A DNA stretch of 64,000 nt from Bin55 sp964511425 (GCA_964511425.1 CAZEFI010000002.1:1-64000), one strand, 5' to 3'. Counted from the first letter of the stretch, positions 1 through 9,499 are shown. The notes: generated by a model from the sequence alone, not told the origin. Numbers and translations are program-made.

Positions 1-644
1 ATGCTTACTAGATACTTACAACTATACTATATTATAGTGATATTTATTAAATTTTTGCACTTATGTTAGAAATTCCCATTCAAAACGTTTATATTTGATG
101 TGTGCACTATTGTGCGAAAGGGTGTTGAAGAAATCCACGACACACCGGCCAGAACGATCCGCCAGTTTGCACAAACAGAATCCATAGATTTGAGAAGCTC
201 TTAATGAGCCTCAGCTTCGTAGCAATGATGAAAAACCTGTCTGGGGACGGCGTGCCGAAAGTATCGGTTCTCGATATGGATACTGAACGAGTGTGGGAAA
301 TTTGGGTATCAGCTGATTACACGGCGACACATGAATCTTAAATTTGTTGTCTAGGAGCAGGAATCTGTGTACAACCCTAAAATTGTGGGTTCAAACCTCA
401 AAGAGTGTTACCGTGACCTATCGCTAGCGTTAATAAAAACTCTCGTTATAACCCGTTGATCAAGACGGCGAAAGCGTTGCAGTACCCAGAGCGAGACACA
501 ATTTTTTTTATTTTGAAGATTTCAGTATTAAAGGTGCTTATCAGATTCACCTTAAACATGGAATACCCCGATTGGGGATCATTTCAAACGAATAGCTCAT
601 CGTGAACACATAGCAACTTTAAAAAAATACAGCTTTCTAAACAA
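1..644. other. Region without a recognised gene, upstream of miaB
   Basis: I see no gene I can name here. The first 100 bases are very AT-rich. A 45-codon open frame runs on the plus strand from ATG 204 to 341 (it begins MSLSFVAMMKNLSGDG), and another stopping frame lies just before it; either could be a remnant of a decayed gene, but I recognise neither. A T-arm-like string near 388-400 does not extend into a tRNA. No clear Shine-Dalgarno sequence precedes the miaB ATG. Confidence 0.4.
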
Positions 645-1973
645 ATGAAACTCTTTGTCAAAACTTACGGTTGCCAAATGAACGACTACGACTCCGCGCG
701 CATGACTGAGTTGTTGCAGACGAGTTTTGGGATCAGTGAAACTAGGATACCTGAAGATGCGGATCTCATCTTGGTCAACACGTGCTCAATCCGTGAAAAA
801 GCACAAGAAAAGGTGTTCCACGAACTCGGTCGCTATCGCAAACTGAAACTCAAAAATCCGAAGCTCTTAATCGGTGTTGGTGGATGTGTGGCCTCCCAAG
901 AAGGCGAAGAAATTACAAAACGTGCACCCTACGTAGATCTCGTGTTTGGTCCACAAACTCTTCATAGATTACCTTCGATGATCGAACAAACTCAACGATC
1001 TCGACAACCTGTAGTTGACATCAGCTTTCCCGAGAACGAAAAGTTTGACCACTTACCCACACCTCACACAAGCCAAGTGGCAGCATACATTTCCGTCATG
1101 GAGGGATGTAGTAAGTTCTGCACGTTTTGTGTGGTACCGTACACCCGTGGACCAGAGGTCAGCCGACCAGTCAACGATGTGATGAAAGAAGTAATCTCAC
1201 TTGTAGACCAAGGTGTCAGAGAAATTCACTTTTTAGGACAGAACGTAAACGCGTTTCGCGGCGAATTTAAAAACGGTACTGCCGATCTAGCAGAATTGAT
1301 TTACTACACTTCGTGCGTTGATGGCGTGGAACGAATTCGATTTACTACCTCACATCCAGTAGAGTTTTCCGATACTCTAATTGACGCATTCCGCACCGTG
1401 CCGCAACTCGTGAGTCATGTGCACTTACCTGTGCAGTCCGGATCAGACCGAGTCCTCGCGATGATGAAGCGCGGACACACAGTGTTGGAGTACAAGTCCA
1501 AAATTCGCAGACTACGTCAAGCAAGACCCGGTATTTCGCTTTCTTCCGATTTCATTGTGGGATTCCCCGGCGAGACGGACGCAGATTTTGAAAGCACGCT
1601 GAATTTAGTACGCGATCTAGACTACGATATCTCATTCAGTTTCATTTATAGTGCGCGCCCTGGAACGCCTGCTGCTTCAATACCGGATCCAACCCCACAA
1701 AGCGTGAAACATCACCGTCTCGATCAACTTCAAGCACAGTTGCGCGAACAGGCCAACCGCCATGCTCGCAGAATGGTGGGTACGACTCAGCAAGTGTTGG
1801 TTACAGGACCGTCACGTCGAACCGAAGGAGCAATGCAAGGTCGCACCGAGAACAATCGCGTCGTCAATTTTTTCGCGCCCTCTGATTCCCCACCTTTGAT
1901 GGATGTAACCATCACCGAAGCCCTACCCAATTCGCTGCGTGGTGAACCGGTTGAGGAAGAGATACTTGCTTAA
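645..1973 (+). CDS. miaB: tRNA-2-methylthio-N6-dimethylallyladenosine synthase MiaB
   Basis: This radical-SAM methylthiotransferase adds the 2-methylthio group to i6A37 of tRNAs reading UNN codons. Three N-terminal cysteines (C10, C47, C81) fit the UPF0004 domain that holds the auxiliary [4Fe-4S] cluster. The motif CSKFCTFC (C155, C159, C162) is the radical-SAM cluster site. A TRAM-like RNA-binding tail lies at about 375-440. The length of 442 residues is normal for the family. The stop overlaps the serA stop from the opposite strand by 4 bases, so the two genes converge with no terminator space. No Shine-Dalgarno sequence is visible at the ATG. Confidence 0.97.
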   Translation: MKLFVKTYGCQMNDYDSARMTELLQTSFGISETRIPEDADLILVNTCSIREKAQEKVFHELGRYRKLKLKNPKLLIGVGGCVASQEGEEITKRAPYVDLVFGPQTLHRLPSMIEQTQRSRQPVVDISFPENEKFDHLPTPHTSQVAAYISVMEGCSKFCTFCVVPYTRGPEVSRPVNDVMKEVISLVDQGVREIHFLGQNVNAFRGEFKNGTADLAELIYYTSCVDGVERIRFTTSHPVEFSDTLIDAFRTVPQLVSHVHLPVQSGSDRVLAMMKRGHTVLEYKSKIRRLRQARPGISLSSDFIVGFPGETDADFESTLNLVRDLDYDISFSFIYSARPGTPAASIPDPTPQSVKHHRLDQLQAQLREQANRHARRMVGTTQQVLVTGPSRRTEGAMQGRTENNRVVNFFAPSDSPPLMDVTITEALPNSLRGEPVEEEILA

Positions 1974-3190
1974 CCGTCGTTCCCTTCCATACATCCTAGG
2001 GAGCGAACACTCACTACATTGGGGACCGATAGTAATTGTGATTTCAGCGACTCAGTGACTTCGCTACCAACGTCGAGTATGTTGTAAGCGATATCTTCCC
2101 TACTCTTGTTGATCATATCCAATATGTTGAGTCCTGCATTGGAACAAATCGAGAGGATCTCGCGCAGTACTCCTGTTTGGTTCCGATTGGTCACCGTGAG
2201 CCGATAACCAATTGATCGCTCAAGTTTCATCACGGGAAAGTTAACCGAATTTAAGATATTTCCGTTCAACAAGAAGTCTTGCAACTGTTGCACGGCCATG
2301 ATTGCGCAGTTTTCCTCTGCTTCAGCCGTACTAGCGCCGAGATGTGGCGTAGTATAGACTTTGGGGTGGTTTAAGAATTCCCGTCTAGGAAAGTCGATGA
2401 AATATTTCGACAATTGACCGTGCTCTAATGCTCGCAAAATCGCATCAGATGCAACTACCTCTGACCGCGCAAAATTCAATAAGCAAGTACCCTCAGCACA
2501 GTAATTCAATAACTCGTCATTGACAAATGCATGCGTTTTGGGACTAAGCGGCACATGAAGAGAAATAAATTGAGCTCGTGCAAACAAGTCTTTTAATTCG
2601 TGAACGAATTCGACTCGGGAGTCGATATTCTGTTTTGCAGTTTCCGATAGAAATGGATCAAATCCGAGCACCTGCATGCCGAATGCACAGGCGATGTTTG
2701 ATACGGGTGTACCGACTGCGCCCAATCCGACGACACCGAGCGTGCGTCCCGTCAGTTCGAGTCCAGAGAAACGACGTTTACCTTCCTCCACATGCTGTTT
2801 GAGGTCTCCATCAGGAATGACGCGGGGTAGATTGTTGACATATTCGAGCCCGCCGATGACATCACGAGCACACAGTAAGAGTGCCGCGGCTACGAGTTCT
2901 TTTACCGAATTCGCATTTGCACCTGGAGTATTGAACACAACGATCCCCTTTTCGGTACATTCACTAATTGGAATATTGTTGACTCCTGCCCCAGCACGGG
3001 CAATGGCGAGCAGGTTCGAAGACAAACTGTTCGCCGCAAGTACATGACTTCTGAGTAGGATCGCATCTGGGGATTCCTGCTCGCGGCTAACGTCGAACTG
3101 CGGAGACGTCAACAAACATAGACCACGTTCTGCAATTTGATTAAATGTTTGAATCCGAAACGGTTCTTCACGCTGCGTATTTTCGACCAA
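1970..3190 (-). CDS. serA: D-3-phosphoglycerate dehydrogenase
   Basis: This is an NAD-dependent D-isomer 2-hydroxyacid dehydrogenase; the likely reaction is oxidation of 3-phosphoglycerate to 3-phosphohydroxypyruvate, the first step of serine synthesis. The nucleotide-binding motif GLGAVG is at residues 155-160, followed by the expected catalytic Arg region (LNFARSEVV) and His region (PHLGAST). The last 75 or so residues form an ACT domain (NQTGVLREIL...NAGLNI), the usual serine-sensing module. The start is TTG at 3190, chosen because AGGAG lies 8 bases before it and no ATG is near. Another 2-hydroxyacid dehydrogenase specificity is possible but the ACT domain favours SerA. Confidence 0.9.
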   Translation of the reverse strand: MVENTQREEPFRIQTFNQIAERGLCLLTSPQFDVSREQESPDAILLRSHVLAANSLSSNLLAIARAGAGVNNIPISECTEKGIVVFNTPGANANSVKELVAAALLLCARDVIGGLEYVNNLPRVIPDGDLKQHVEEGKRRFSGLELTGRTLGVVGLGAVGTPVSNIACAFGMQVLGFDPFLSETAKQNIDSRVEFVHELKDLFARAQFISLHVPLSPKTHAFVNDELLNYCAEGTCLLNFARSEVVASDAILRALEHGQLSKYFIDFPRREFLNHPKVYTTPHLGASTAEAEENCAIMAVQQLQDFLLNGNILNSVNFPVMKLERSIGYRLTVTNRNQTGVLREILSICSNAGLNILDMINKSREDIAYNILDVGSEVTESLKSQLLSVPNVVSVRSLGCMEGNDG

Positions 3191-3254
3191 CTATTGTTCT
3201 CCTAATTTCGTGAGGTTTTCGTTTGTAGGTGCATGGGTTCAATGGTGTTCGAAC

Positions 3255-3290
3255 AAAAAAAAATAAATTCCCGCTTGCCTGGGAGCAAGT
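3255..3290 (-). terminator. Probable intrinsic terminator of the murG-like operon
   Basis: Read on the minus strand just after the murG-like stop codon, CTTGC (3289-3285) pairs with GCAAG (3278-3274) around a 6-base loop. About ten bases later comes a run of T residues (complement of the A-run near 3255-3263). The distance between stem and T-run is longer than ideal, and a C/G-rich alternative pairing is possible. Confidence 0.45.
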
Positions 3291-3302
3291 GACACACTGA
3301 CA

Positions 3303-4370
3303 CTACCGTATTACTCGGTCAATCTCTGCGACGATCAAGTTCGTGCTGTCTTGTGCTGAGAAGCTTTGTAATTTTTTCTGCCAGTGCGCTAAGTTTCCTG
3401 AGATCAAATCAATCGTTGCCGGTAGTGATTCCTTGTTGCATCGTTCTTCTGGTAATACCAAACTCCAACCCTTAGTCTCGGACATTTCCGCGTTTTCGAG
3501 CTGATCGCCGCGACTTTGTGCTAATGGTAACGGAATCAATACGTTAGGTTTTCCTAAAGTCAATAGCTCAAACAAGGCGTTCGCTCCAGCACGAGAAACG
3601 ACAATATCGGCAAGTGCCAGAACATCGCCCCACTGCTCGTCTATGTATTCAAACTGATAGTAATGTTCGATCGTACGCAACCGTTCCTCTATATTTCCTT
3701 TACCACATACGTGAATTACGACAAATTCACTCGCAAGACTGTCAATACTGGCATGAATCACCTGATTGATAGCTTCAGCACCTAAACTGCCACCTACGAT
3801 AAGCAAGACTTGCCGATCTGCAGTCAGTTGAAGCCATGAGCGGGCTCTTGATGCGTTTCCAGCCAATAGTTCAGCTCGCACTGGGGTACCGGTAACTACT
3901 TTTCGTTTCGCCTTAGTACCTGTCTGTGTAAACGTCACACATTGGGTTTTGACAAAAGGCGCACACAAACGCGTTGCTAAACCAGGGGACAAATCAGATT
4001 CGTGAGCGACCACGGGAATACGCAGCAACCACGCTGCAAAAACCACTGGAAATGCGACGTATCCTCCTTTAGAAAATACCGCCCGCGGTTTGACTTTAAG
4101 AAGCAAACACCATGCTTGAATGACTCCGATAGGTACACGAAATGCGTCCACTAAATTTTTGAATGACAGATATCTCCGAAGCTTTCCCGTAATGATTTTT
4201 TTAAATTCCACTCCCCAGTTCGCAACAAGGTTCTGTTCTAGCCCACTATTAGAACCGATGAATACGATATGATCACCGCGAGCTTGAAACAGGTTGATGA
4301 TGGGTTTTGTGGGAAGTACATGTCCAGCAGTACCTCCGCCGGTGAACACGATCGCGCGCGCGCTACTCAA
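3303..4370 (-). CDS. MurG-like UDP-GlcNAc:lipid-I N-acetylglucosaminyltransferase
   Basis: A GT28/GT-B glycosyltransferase of 355 residues. The N-terminal glycine loop GGGTAGH (11-17) and the C-terminal donor-binding segment SRAGANALFELLTLGKP are MurG signatures. MurG transfers GlcNAc onto lipid I at the inner face of the membrane. The loop reads TAGHVLP rather than the TGGHIFP usual in Gammaproteobacteria, closer to the Firmicutes form, and the gene lies outside any division/cell-wall cluster. It may therefore be the only MurG, a second copy, or a related transferase. It is last in a minus-strand operon; its TTG start (4370) overlaps the hda stop as TTGA, indicating translational coupling. 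Confidence 0.8.
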   Translation of the reverse strand: MSSARAIVFTGGGTAGHVLPTKPIINLFQARGDHIVFIGSNSGLEQNLVANWGVEFKKIITGKLRRYLSFKNLVDAFRVPIGVIQAWCLLLKVKPRAVFSKGGYVAFPVVFAAWLLRIPVVAHESDLSPGLATRLCAPFVKTQCVTFTQTGTKAKRKVVTGTPVRAELLAGNASRARSWLQLTADRQVLLIVGGSLGAEAINQVIHASIDSLASEFVVIHVCGKGNIEERLRTIEHYYQFEYIDEQWGDVLALADIVVSRAGANALFELLTLGKPNVLIPLPLAQSRGDQLENAEMSETKGWSLVLPEERCNKESLPATIDLISGNLAHWQKKLQSFSAQDSTNLIVAEIDRVIR

Positions 4371-5011
4371 AGTCCAAAAACTTCCTTAACCAATGGTACG
4401 GATATGTGTCGATTGCGAGCAATAGATTCTTGATTGAGACGAGCCATGGCAGACACAAGCCCCGCCTGTGAACGGGTAAGATGTCTCAATACGAACTTTG
4501 CTACCTCCACACTCAGACTAGCTCCAGTTCTTGCGACTAAGCCTTGAAGGAAAATTAATTGCTTTGAGGAGGGTAACGGTAACATGAGGTAGCGACTGAA
4601 CATACTCACCCGTGACTTTAGATCTGGTAACGCGAAACTGAGCGCTTCAACATTTGACCGTGAGATCAATATTAATCGGTGTCGCGCACGCATCAGTTGT
4701 TCGTAAAGACCAAAAACCGACTTCTCTTTATTTTCGTTACCAATCCACTGTTCGATTCTGTCTAAGACTACTGTCCCAAAAGCTTCCAATCCATTGAGTT
4801 CATAATCTGAGTCGGAAACAAGCACCGCGTGCTCAAGTTCTGCCACCAAGATGTGAACAGCGTGAGTCTTACCAACTGCAGAATCACCATACAACCAAAG
4901 ATTGTCACTTCCAAATAAATGCGGAAACAAGTCCTCATTAACTCCGACATCAAAGTTCTCGCGAGTAAAGATTCCATGTGCTTCAAGAGGAAGTGCCATT
5001 TGCGTGATCAA
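4367..5011 (-). CDS. hda: DnaA regulatory inactivator Hda
   Basis: An AAA+ DnaA-homologous protein of 214 residues without a DNA-binding domain. Hda works with the sliding clamp to stimulate ATP hydrolysis by DnaA after initiation. The N-terminus reads QMALPL (residues 4-9), a beta-clamp binding motif as in known Hda proteins. The Walker A loop is GDSAVGKTH and the Walker B-like strand is TVVLDRIEQW. The start is TTG 5011, overlapping the previous stop as TTGA; starting at the later ATG would remove the Q of the clamp motif, so the TTG is preferred. The context downstream of a DUF2066 gene is standard for hda. Confidence 0.92.
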   Translation of the reverse strand: MITQMALPLEAHGIFTRENFDVGVNEDLFPHLFGSDNLWLYGDSAVGKTHAVHILVAELEHAVLVSDSDYELNGLEAFGTVVLDRIEQWIGNENKEKSVFGLYEQLMRARHRLILISRSNVEALSFALPDLKSRVSMFSRYLMLPLPSSKQLIFLQGLVARTGASLSVEVAKFVLRHLTRSQAGLVSAMARLNQESIARNRHISVPLVKEVFGL

Positions 5012-5598
5012 GATAAAACGCTTGGATCAGCACAGTCTTTTCTCTTATGTTCTTGATATGCGCGCCGTCCCCACAATCGCACATAGTCGATCCCTGATGC
5101 TATAGAAAGTACTGTAACGAGTCCAAGACCCACCCAATTTACAACCGTAACTGCTAGTGCCTGATACACAAAATTTATTTGGGCGATAACTACAAGTACT
5201 ATGACCGTTACCAGTACGATAGTATTAACTTTACTCAACAAGGTAGGTTCAATGTCTAAGTGTTTGAATAACAGCTTGTAGGCTGCCGCACCGCCCAAAA
5301 TCACACCTTCCCGTGCAAGGACAATACTGAGTAACCAAATGGGCCAAAATCCCTCAAGAGTGAGCAACACACAGGTGCCGCCAAAGGTCACCTTGTCCGC
5401 TATGGGATCAACTATCTCACCAAATCGTGAAGTCCACTGAAACCGTCGAGCTACATAGCCATCAATCAAATCAGTCAAACCACCGATAACAAGTATGATC
5501 AGTACAAACACCCAATGCCCATAGAGAATGCCATAGGCAATCGGTACTATCAAAAACAGTCTGAGTACAGAAATAATGTTGGGAATCTGATCGATCAT
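5008..5598 (-). CDS. CDP-alcohol phosphatidyltransferase, PgsA-like
   Basis: An integral membrane protein of 196 residues with the exact family motif DG-x2-AR-x8-G-x3-D-x3-D (DGYVARRF...G...DPIAD). It probably makes phosphatidylglycerophosphate from CDP-diacylglycerol and glycerol-3-phosphate; the exact acceptor cannot be fixed from sequence. Several hydrophobic helices follow the motif. The start is ATG 5598, which overlaps the DUF2066 stop as ATGA and gives MIDQIPNIISVLRL, the usual PgsA N-terminus; a further upstream start would be inside the previous gene. In many relatives a PerM-type permease occupies the place between DUF2066 and hda; here it is this enzyme. Confidence 0.88.
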   Translation of the reverse strand: MIDQIPNIISVLRLFLIVPIAYGILYGHWVFVLIILVIGGLTDLIDGYVARRFQWTSRFGEIVDPIADKVTFGGTCVLLTLEGFWPIWLLSIVLAREGVILGGAAAYKLLFKHLDIEPTLLSKVNTIVLVTVIVLVVIAQINFVYQALAVTVVNWVGLGLVTVLSIASGIDYVRLWGRRAYQEHKRKDCADPSVLS

Positions 5599-6656
5599 GG
5601 TTGGTGCACCCAAGAAAACATTTGCATTACTTTCTTATTTGCCAACTGAGTGGAACTGTCAACAATGTCAAAGGATGATGTCGAATCAACCAGTTCCACA
5701 AAGAGATCAGCGGATGACGGGGTATAGACGTCGAAGATAAAGACGTCGTTTTCAAGAGACACAAGGACAAAGTCGTCAACAAAGTCTAACTCGTTCAATT
5801 GCTCGAGTAAGGCTGCATACGATTCTACACTCGCGACCTCAGTAATACCGATGCGAAAAATTTCCTCTTGCTCGCGCACAATTGCATGTCTGTTTGCGAG
5901 GACATCTACGATATGATCTACGACTTTAACTGGTATGTCCTCTCTCCCCCTCAACACCATGTGGTCGAAATGCTCGGTGCCTTGGTACCAGTATGTAATA
6001 GCAGTCTGGTACCGGCCGAAAAAGTCTTTTTGACTCGATACTGCGGCTATGAATTCGGTACTATACCGTGTTGAGGCTTCCATTAGATCGGTCCAAAAAC
6101 GACCGTTCACCGACGACGAGGTGATCTTTGCTTGTTCTCGTAGATCCATAATCGGTACTACAAGTTCGATCCCACGCTCTCGAGCGCGTTTGTTTACCAT
6201 CAACGCTGCGGGCTCGCTATCACTCACCAGAAGCGAGTCGGAATCTTCGTGAATGGTAAGCCAGAGAAGCACCGACGGCCGGTCGGCTGGCCAAACCGGA
6301 AACCGCGCGTCTTTGATTAGTTCCCGAATCATCGTACTGTTGAACTTCGGTACTAGGGCATCGCCGCTTCCATACGGTGAATTTATTGGCAGCGTTGTAA
6401 ACTCGTACTGTTTGACATAAGTGTTTAAATTAGCGAATGCCGATTGCACCTCTGGTACCATTGGAATGTTTGACAGCCCAGTCAAACGCATGAGCAGTAC
6501 TTCAACGGAACGAGGTAATGCGATTTCTGCTTCTTTTTGCGTTCGCGCGTTCACCGAAATTTTGACATCGTACAACCAATCTACAGGTTCTGCGCACGCA
6601 AAACTCGCGAATAACGCGCATTGGAGTAGTACGAATCTAAGTCCTAGGGTGAGCAT
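5595..6656 (-). CDS. DUF2066 domain-containing periplasmic protein
   Basis: A 353-residue protein of unknown function, first gene of the minus-strand operon with pgsA-like, hda and murG-like genes. I chose ATG 6656, because it begins MLTLGLRFVLLQCALFASFA followed by CAEPVDW, a normal signal peptide; the longer open frame to 6779 would run into purM. The family is conserved next to hda and divergent from purM in Gammaproteobacteria. The segment after the signal (DVKISVNARTQKEAEIALPRS) matches what I know of DUF2066 N-termini. No catalytic motif is apparent. Confidence 0.85.
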   Translation of the reverse strand: MLTLGLRFVLLQCALFASFACAEPVDWLYDVKISVNARTQKEAEIALPRSVEVLLMRLTGLSNIPMVPEVQSAFANLNTYVKQYEFTTLPINSPYGSGDALVPKFNSTMIRELIKDARFPVWPADRPSVLLWLTIHEDSDSLLVSDSEPAALMVNKRARERGIELVVPIMDLREQAKITSSSVNGRFWTDLMEASTRYSTEFIAAVSSQKDFFGRYQTAITYWYQGTEHFDHMVLRGREDIPVKVVDHIVDVLANRHAIVREQEEIFRIGITEVASVESYAALLEQLNELDFVDDFVLVSLENDVFIFDVYTPSSADLFVELVDSTSSFDIVDSSTQLANKKVMQMFSWVHQP

Positions 6657-6758
6657 CTGCAAGTTGTCGAATACTTGTGTGGAAACTATATTTTCTCCTA
6701 TGATAATTATGGCAATTGCGACCGGCCTGCTCTCATTTTTTTCCGCATAATCTCCATC

Positions 6759-7766
6759 ATGGGTATGACTTATCAGCAAAGTGGAGTCAACATTGATGAG
6801 GCGAACCGCTTAATCAATCGCATCCGAGAACCCGTCAAACAAACCACCAGATCCGAAGTCTTGTCAGATCTTGGTGGCTTCGCAGCATTGGCTACGTTAC
6901 CAACAAAGTACCAAAATCCAGTGTTAGTCTGCGCAACAGACGGCGTAGGGACCAAATTGGAACTAGCGATCAAATATGATCGACACGAAATTATCGGACA
7001 AGACCTCGTTGCAATGTGCGTCAATGACATTTTGGCGTATGGCGCAGAACCTTTTTTGTTTTTGGACTATTTCGCGACAGGCAAACTCGATCTAGCGACC
7101 GCGGAAAGAGTCATCACCGGTATCGCCGAAGCGTGTTCAAAGGTCGGTTGCGCACTTGCCGGAGGGGAAACCGCAGAGCTCCCTGGTTTGTATGCCCCCA
7201 ACATTTACGACCTTGCTGGATTCTGTGTGGGGGTCGTCGAAAAAGAGACACTCGATACCAAGGCAAATGTTCAACCAGGAGATGTCTTGATTGGGTTAGC
7301 AAGCGACGGTCCACATGCGAATGGATATTCCTTGATCCGCGCTTTGCTGCGAAAGCATCAAGCACCGGAACCGATTCTCGAAGAATTACTGACACCGACA
7401 CGACTTTACAGTCCTTCTGTCCTCTCAATTGCACAGTTCGCGACTGGTATGGCACACATTACCGGCGGCGGTCTCATCGAAAATCTACCACGAATGCTCG
7501 ACGATGACTGTGCCATTGAACTCTACACTAATGAATGGGAACAACCCGAGAGTTTCGCGTGGATCAACGCCAAAGGGCAACTTGAACCATTCGAAATGAT
7601 GCGCACCTTTAATTGTGGGATTGGCTTTGTCATCGCTACTCGCGAACAAGATGCCGAGCGAGTAAGAACCACGTTAGAGGCAGCAGGTGAACGAGTTTAC
7701 ACTATCGGCAGAATCATAGCTAAAGAACAAGATCCAAAACCAGATTCGATAGTGCTGCAAAGGTAG
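6759..7766 (+). CDS. purM: Phosphoribosylformylglycinamidine cyclo-ligase PurM
   Basis: AIR synthetase: converts FGAM to aminoimidazole ribonucleotide with ATP, the fifth step of purine synthesis. Family motifs are visible: TDGVGTK, the DILAYGAEP segment and GGETAELPG. The start is ATG 6759 (MGMTYQQSGV) or ATG 6765; the open frame extends to 6675 but that part overlaps the divergent promoter region and does not resemble PurM. The protein is 335 residues, normal length. purN, which usually follows purM in Gammaproteobacteria, is not adjacent; the gene converges on dcd instead. Confidence 0.96.
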   Translation: MGMTYQQSGVNIDEANRLINRIREPVKQTTRSEVLSDLGGFAALATLPTKYQNPVLVCATDGVGTKLELAIKYDRHEIIGQDLVAMCVNDILAYGAEPFLFLDYFATGKLDLATAERVITGIAEACSKVGCALAGGETAELPGLYAPNIYDLAGFCVGVVEKETLDTKANVQPGDVLIGLASDGPHANGYSLIRALLRKHQAPEPILEELLTPTRLYSPSVLSIAQFATGMAHITGGGLIENLPRMLDDDCAIELYTNEWEQPESFAWINAKGQLEPFEMMRTFNCGIGFVIATREQDAERVRTTLEAAGERVYTIGRIIAKEQDPKPDSIVLQR

Positions 7767-7787
7767 CGAGGACTTTCCTCACAGGAA

Positions 7788-8354
7788 TCACAACTTCGGT
7801 AGCGTGACTCCCACTTGACCTTGATATTTTCCGTTGCGTTCTTTGTAGGACATCTCGCACGGCTCATCGGCTTGGAAAAAGAGCATTTGCGCGACACCTT
7901 CGTTCGCGTAAATCTTTGCCGGTAGATTGGTCGTATTCGAGAATTCCAAAGTGACATGTCCTTCCCATTCCGGTTCCAATGGTGTCACATTGACGATTAT
8001 CCCGCAGCGCGCATACGTTGATTTACCAACACAAATCGTTAACACGTCCCGAGGAATGCGAAAGTATTCGATCGTACTAGCGAGTGCGAAAGAGTTGGGT
8101 GGAATAACACATACGTCCCCTTCGGTCGGAACAAAACTTCGTTCATCAAAGGCTTTGGGGTCGACCGTCGCCGAAAAAATGTTGGTGAACACTTTGAACT
8201 GAGGCGCACAACGTACGTCGTAACCATAGGAAGAGGTACCCCAAGACACCACTTTGTTGTTCTTGAATGTACGGACTTGATTTGGTTCATAAGGATCGAT
8301 CATACCATGGGTTCTAGCCATGTGTCGAATCCACCGGTCAGCTTTAATCGTCAT
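7788..8354 (-). CDS. dcd: dCTP deaminase
   Basis: Deaminates dCTP to dUTP, feeding dTMP synthesis. At 188 residues it has the usual length of the trimeric monofunctional enzyme. The core region SxxRCG-like GKSTYARCGIIVNVTPLEPEWEG holds the Arg and Glu of the active site, followed by GHVTLEFSNTTNLPAKIYANEGVAQMLFF. It lies 8 bases downstream of mrp on the same strand, an arrangement (mrp/apbC then dcd) common in Gammaproteobacteria. Confidence 0.97.
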   Translation of the reverse strand: MTIKADRWIRHMARTHGMIDPYEPNQVRTFKNNKVVSWGTSSYGYDVRCAPQFKVFTNIFSATVDPKAFDERSFVPTEGDVCVIPPNSFALASTIEYFRIPRDVLTICVGKSTYARCGIIVNVTPLEPEWEGHVTLEFSNTTNLPAKIYANEGVAQMLFFQADEPCEMSYKERNGKYQGQVGVTLPKL

Positions 8355-8361
8355 ACTGCTC

Positions 8362-9396
8362 TTAAGTCATCTTAATTGTCGGAGGTGGCGCAGTTTCTAG
8401 CCCATGAATCCAGAGTTGAGCCCCAACCTTTCGTGCACAGTCAATGAAGGAATCTGTAATCGCACTATCGGGATCGGCGGTAACAGGCGGCGTCCCCTGA
8501 TCTGTACGTTCCCGTATCTGGGTATCCAGCGGAAATTGACCAAGCAACGTAGTCCCATATTCCTCTGCCACTCGCTGCCCCCCCTCTGCCGCAAAAATAG
8601 CGTGTGATTTACCACATTGGTCGCAAATGAAATAGCTCATATTTTCAACGATTCCAAGGATGGGTACTTTTACTTTAGCAAACATTTCAATTCCCTTTCG
8701 TGCATCAGAGAGTGCGATGTCTTGCGGCGTCGTCACAATCACAGCTCCTGCCAATGCAACTTGCTGGGAGAGTGTAAGTTGAATGTCACCGGTACCGGGC
8801 GGCATGTCCACAACTAAGTAATCTAAATCGCTCCACAGCGTTTGAGTCAGCATTTGTTGCAATGCACCCGAAGCCATCGGCCCTCGCCACACCATTGGAG
8901 TTTTATCTGATACTAACATGCTCATCGACATGACTTCAATACCCAGAACTTTTATGGGCTCGAAATACTTCTCATCTCGTACTTGGGGGCGTCGCTCGGG
9001 TGCAATTCCCAACATAATGCCTTGGCTCGGTCCGTAAATGTCCGCGTCAAGCAGTCCAACTTTGCTGCCCGCTTTTGCAAGTCCGAGTGCTAGATTCACC
9101 GCAATGGTCGACTTTCCGACACCACCTTTACCGGAAGCAACGGCAATTACATTTCTGGTTCCCGGTAATTTGCATGTTCTTGGCGCACGAAATACCAATT
9201 CCAGATTCAGTTCTTCATCATTAAGCCATGTACCCAAAGAATCGCGATATTTCTTTTCGATTCCGTCTATGGGATAACCGAGTTCAACCCGAATATGCGT
9301 TATATTGCCCATAGACTTGGACTTGGACGCGGTAGGTAGCTCTCCCCAAGTCTTATCGAGAATGGGATCAGGAAAATTTGAAATCGAATGAGTCAT
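8362..9396 (-). CDS. apbC: Mrp/ApbC family iron-sulfur carrier ATPase
   Basis: A P-loop ATPase that carries and transfers Fe-S clusters. The deviant Walker A GKGGVGKST is near residue 90, and the cluster-binding C-x2-C is ICDQCGK near residue 260. The N-terminal 75 residues are a weak or divergent DUF59-like segment. ATG 9396 is chosen over the TTG two codons upstream. It is the first gene of a two-gene operon with dcd and is divergent from metG, the standard gammaproteobacterial apbC-metG arrangement. Confidence 0.93.
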   Translation of the reverse strand: MTHSISNFPDPILDKTWGELPTASKSKSMGNITHIRVELGYPIDGIEKKYRDSLGTWLNDEELNLELVFRAPRTCKLPGTRNVIAVASGKGGVGKSTIAVNLALGLAKAGSKVGLLDADIYGPSQGIMLGIAPERRPQVRDEKYFEPIKVLGIEVMSMSMLVSDKTPMVWRGPMASGALQQMLTQTLWSDLDYLVVDMPPGTGDIQLTLSQQVALAGAVIVTTPQDIALSDARKGIEMFAKVKVPILGIVENMSYFICDQCGKSHAIFAAEGGQRVAEEYGTTLLGQFPLDTQIRERTDQGTPPVTADPDSAITDSFIDCARKVGAQLWIHGLETAPPPTIKMT

Positions 9397-9499
9397 GCAC
9401 AATTAACCGCTTGGACACAGATTCTATTGTAAGATTGGACTCCTGTGTTAATAAGTACGTCCACAATCGAAAGTCACTTCCAAATTCATTAAGCGCACT

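Noticed and set aside
375..410. tRNA-like T-arm string (GGGTTCAAACCTC)
   Set aside because: No acceptor, D or anticodon arms can be drawn around it.
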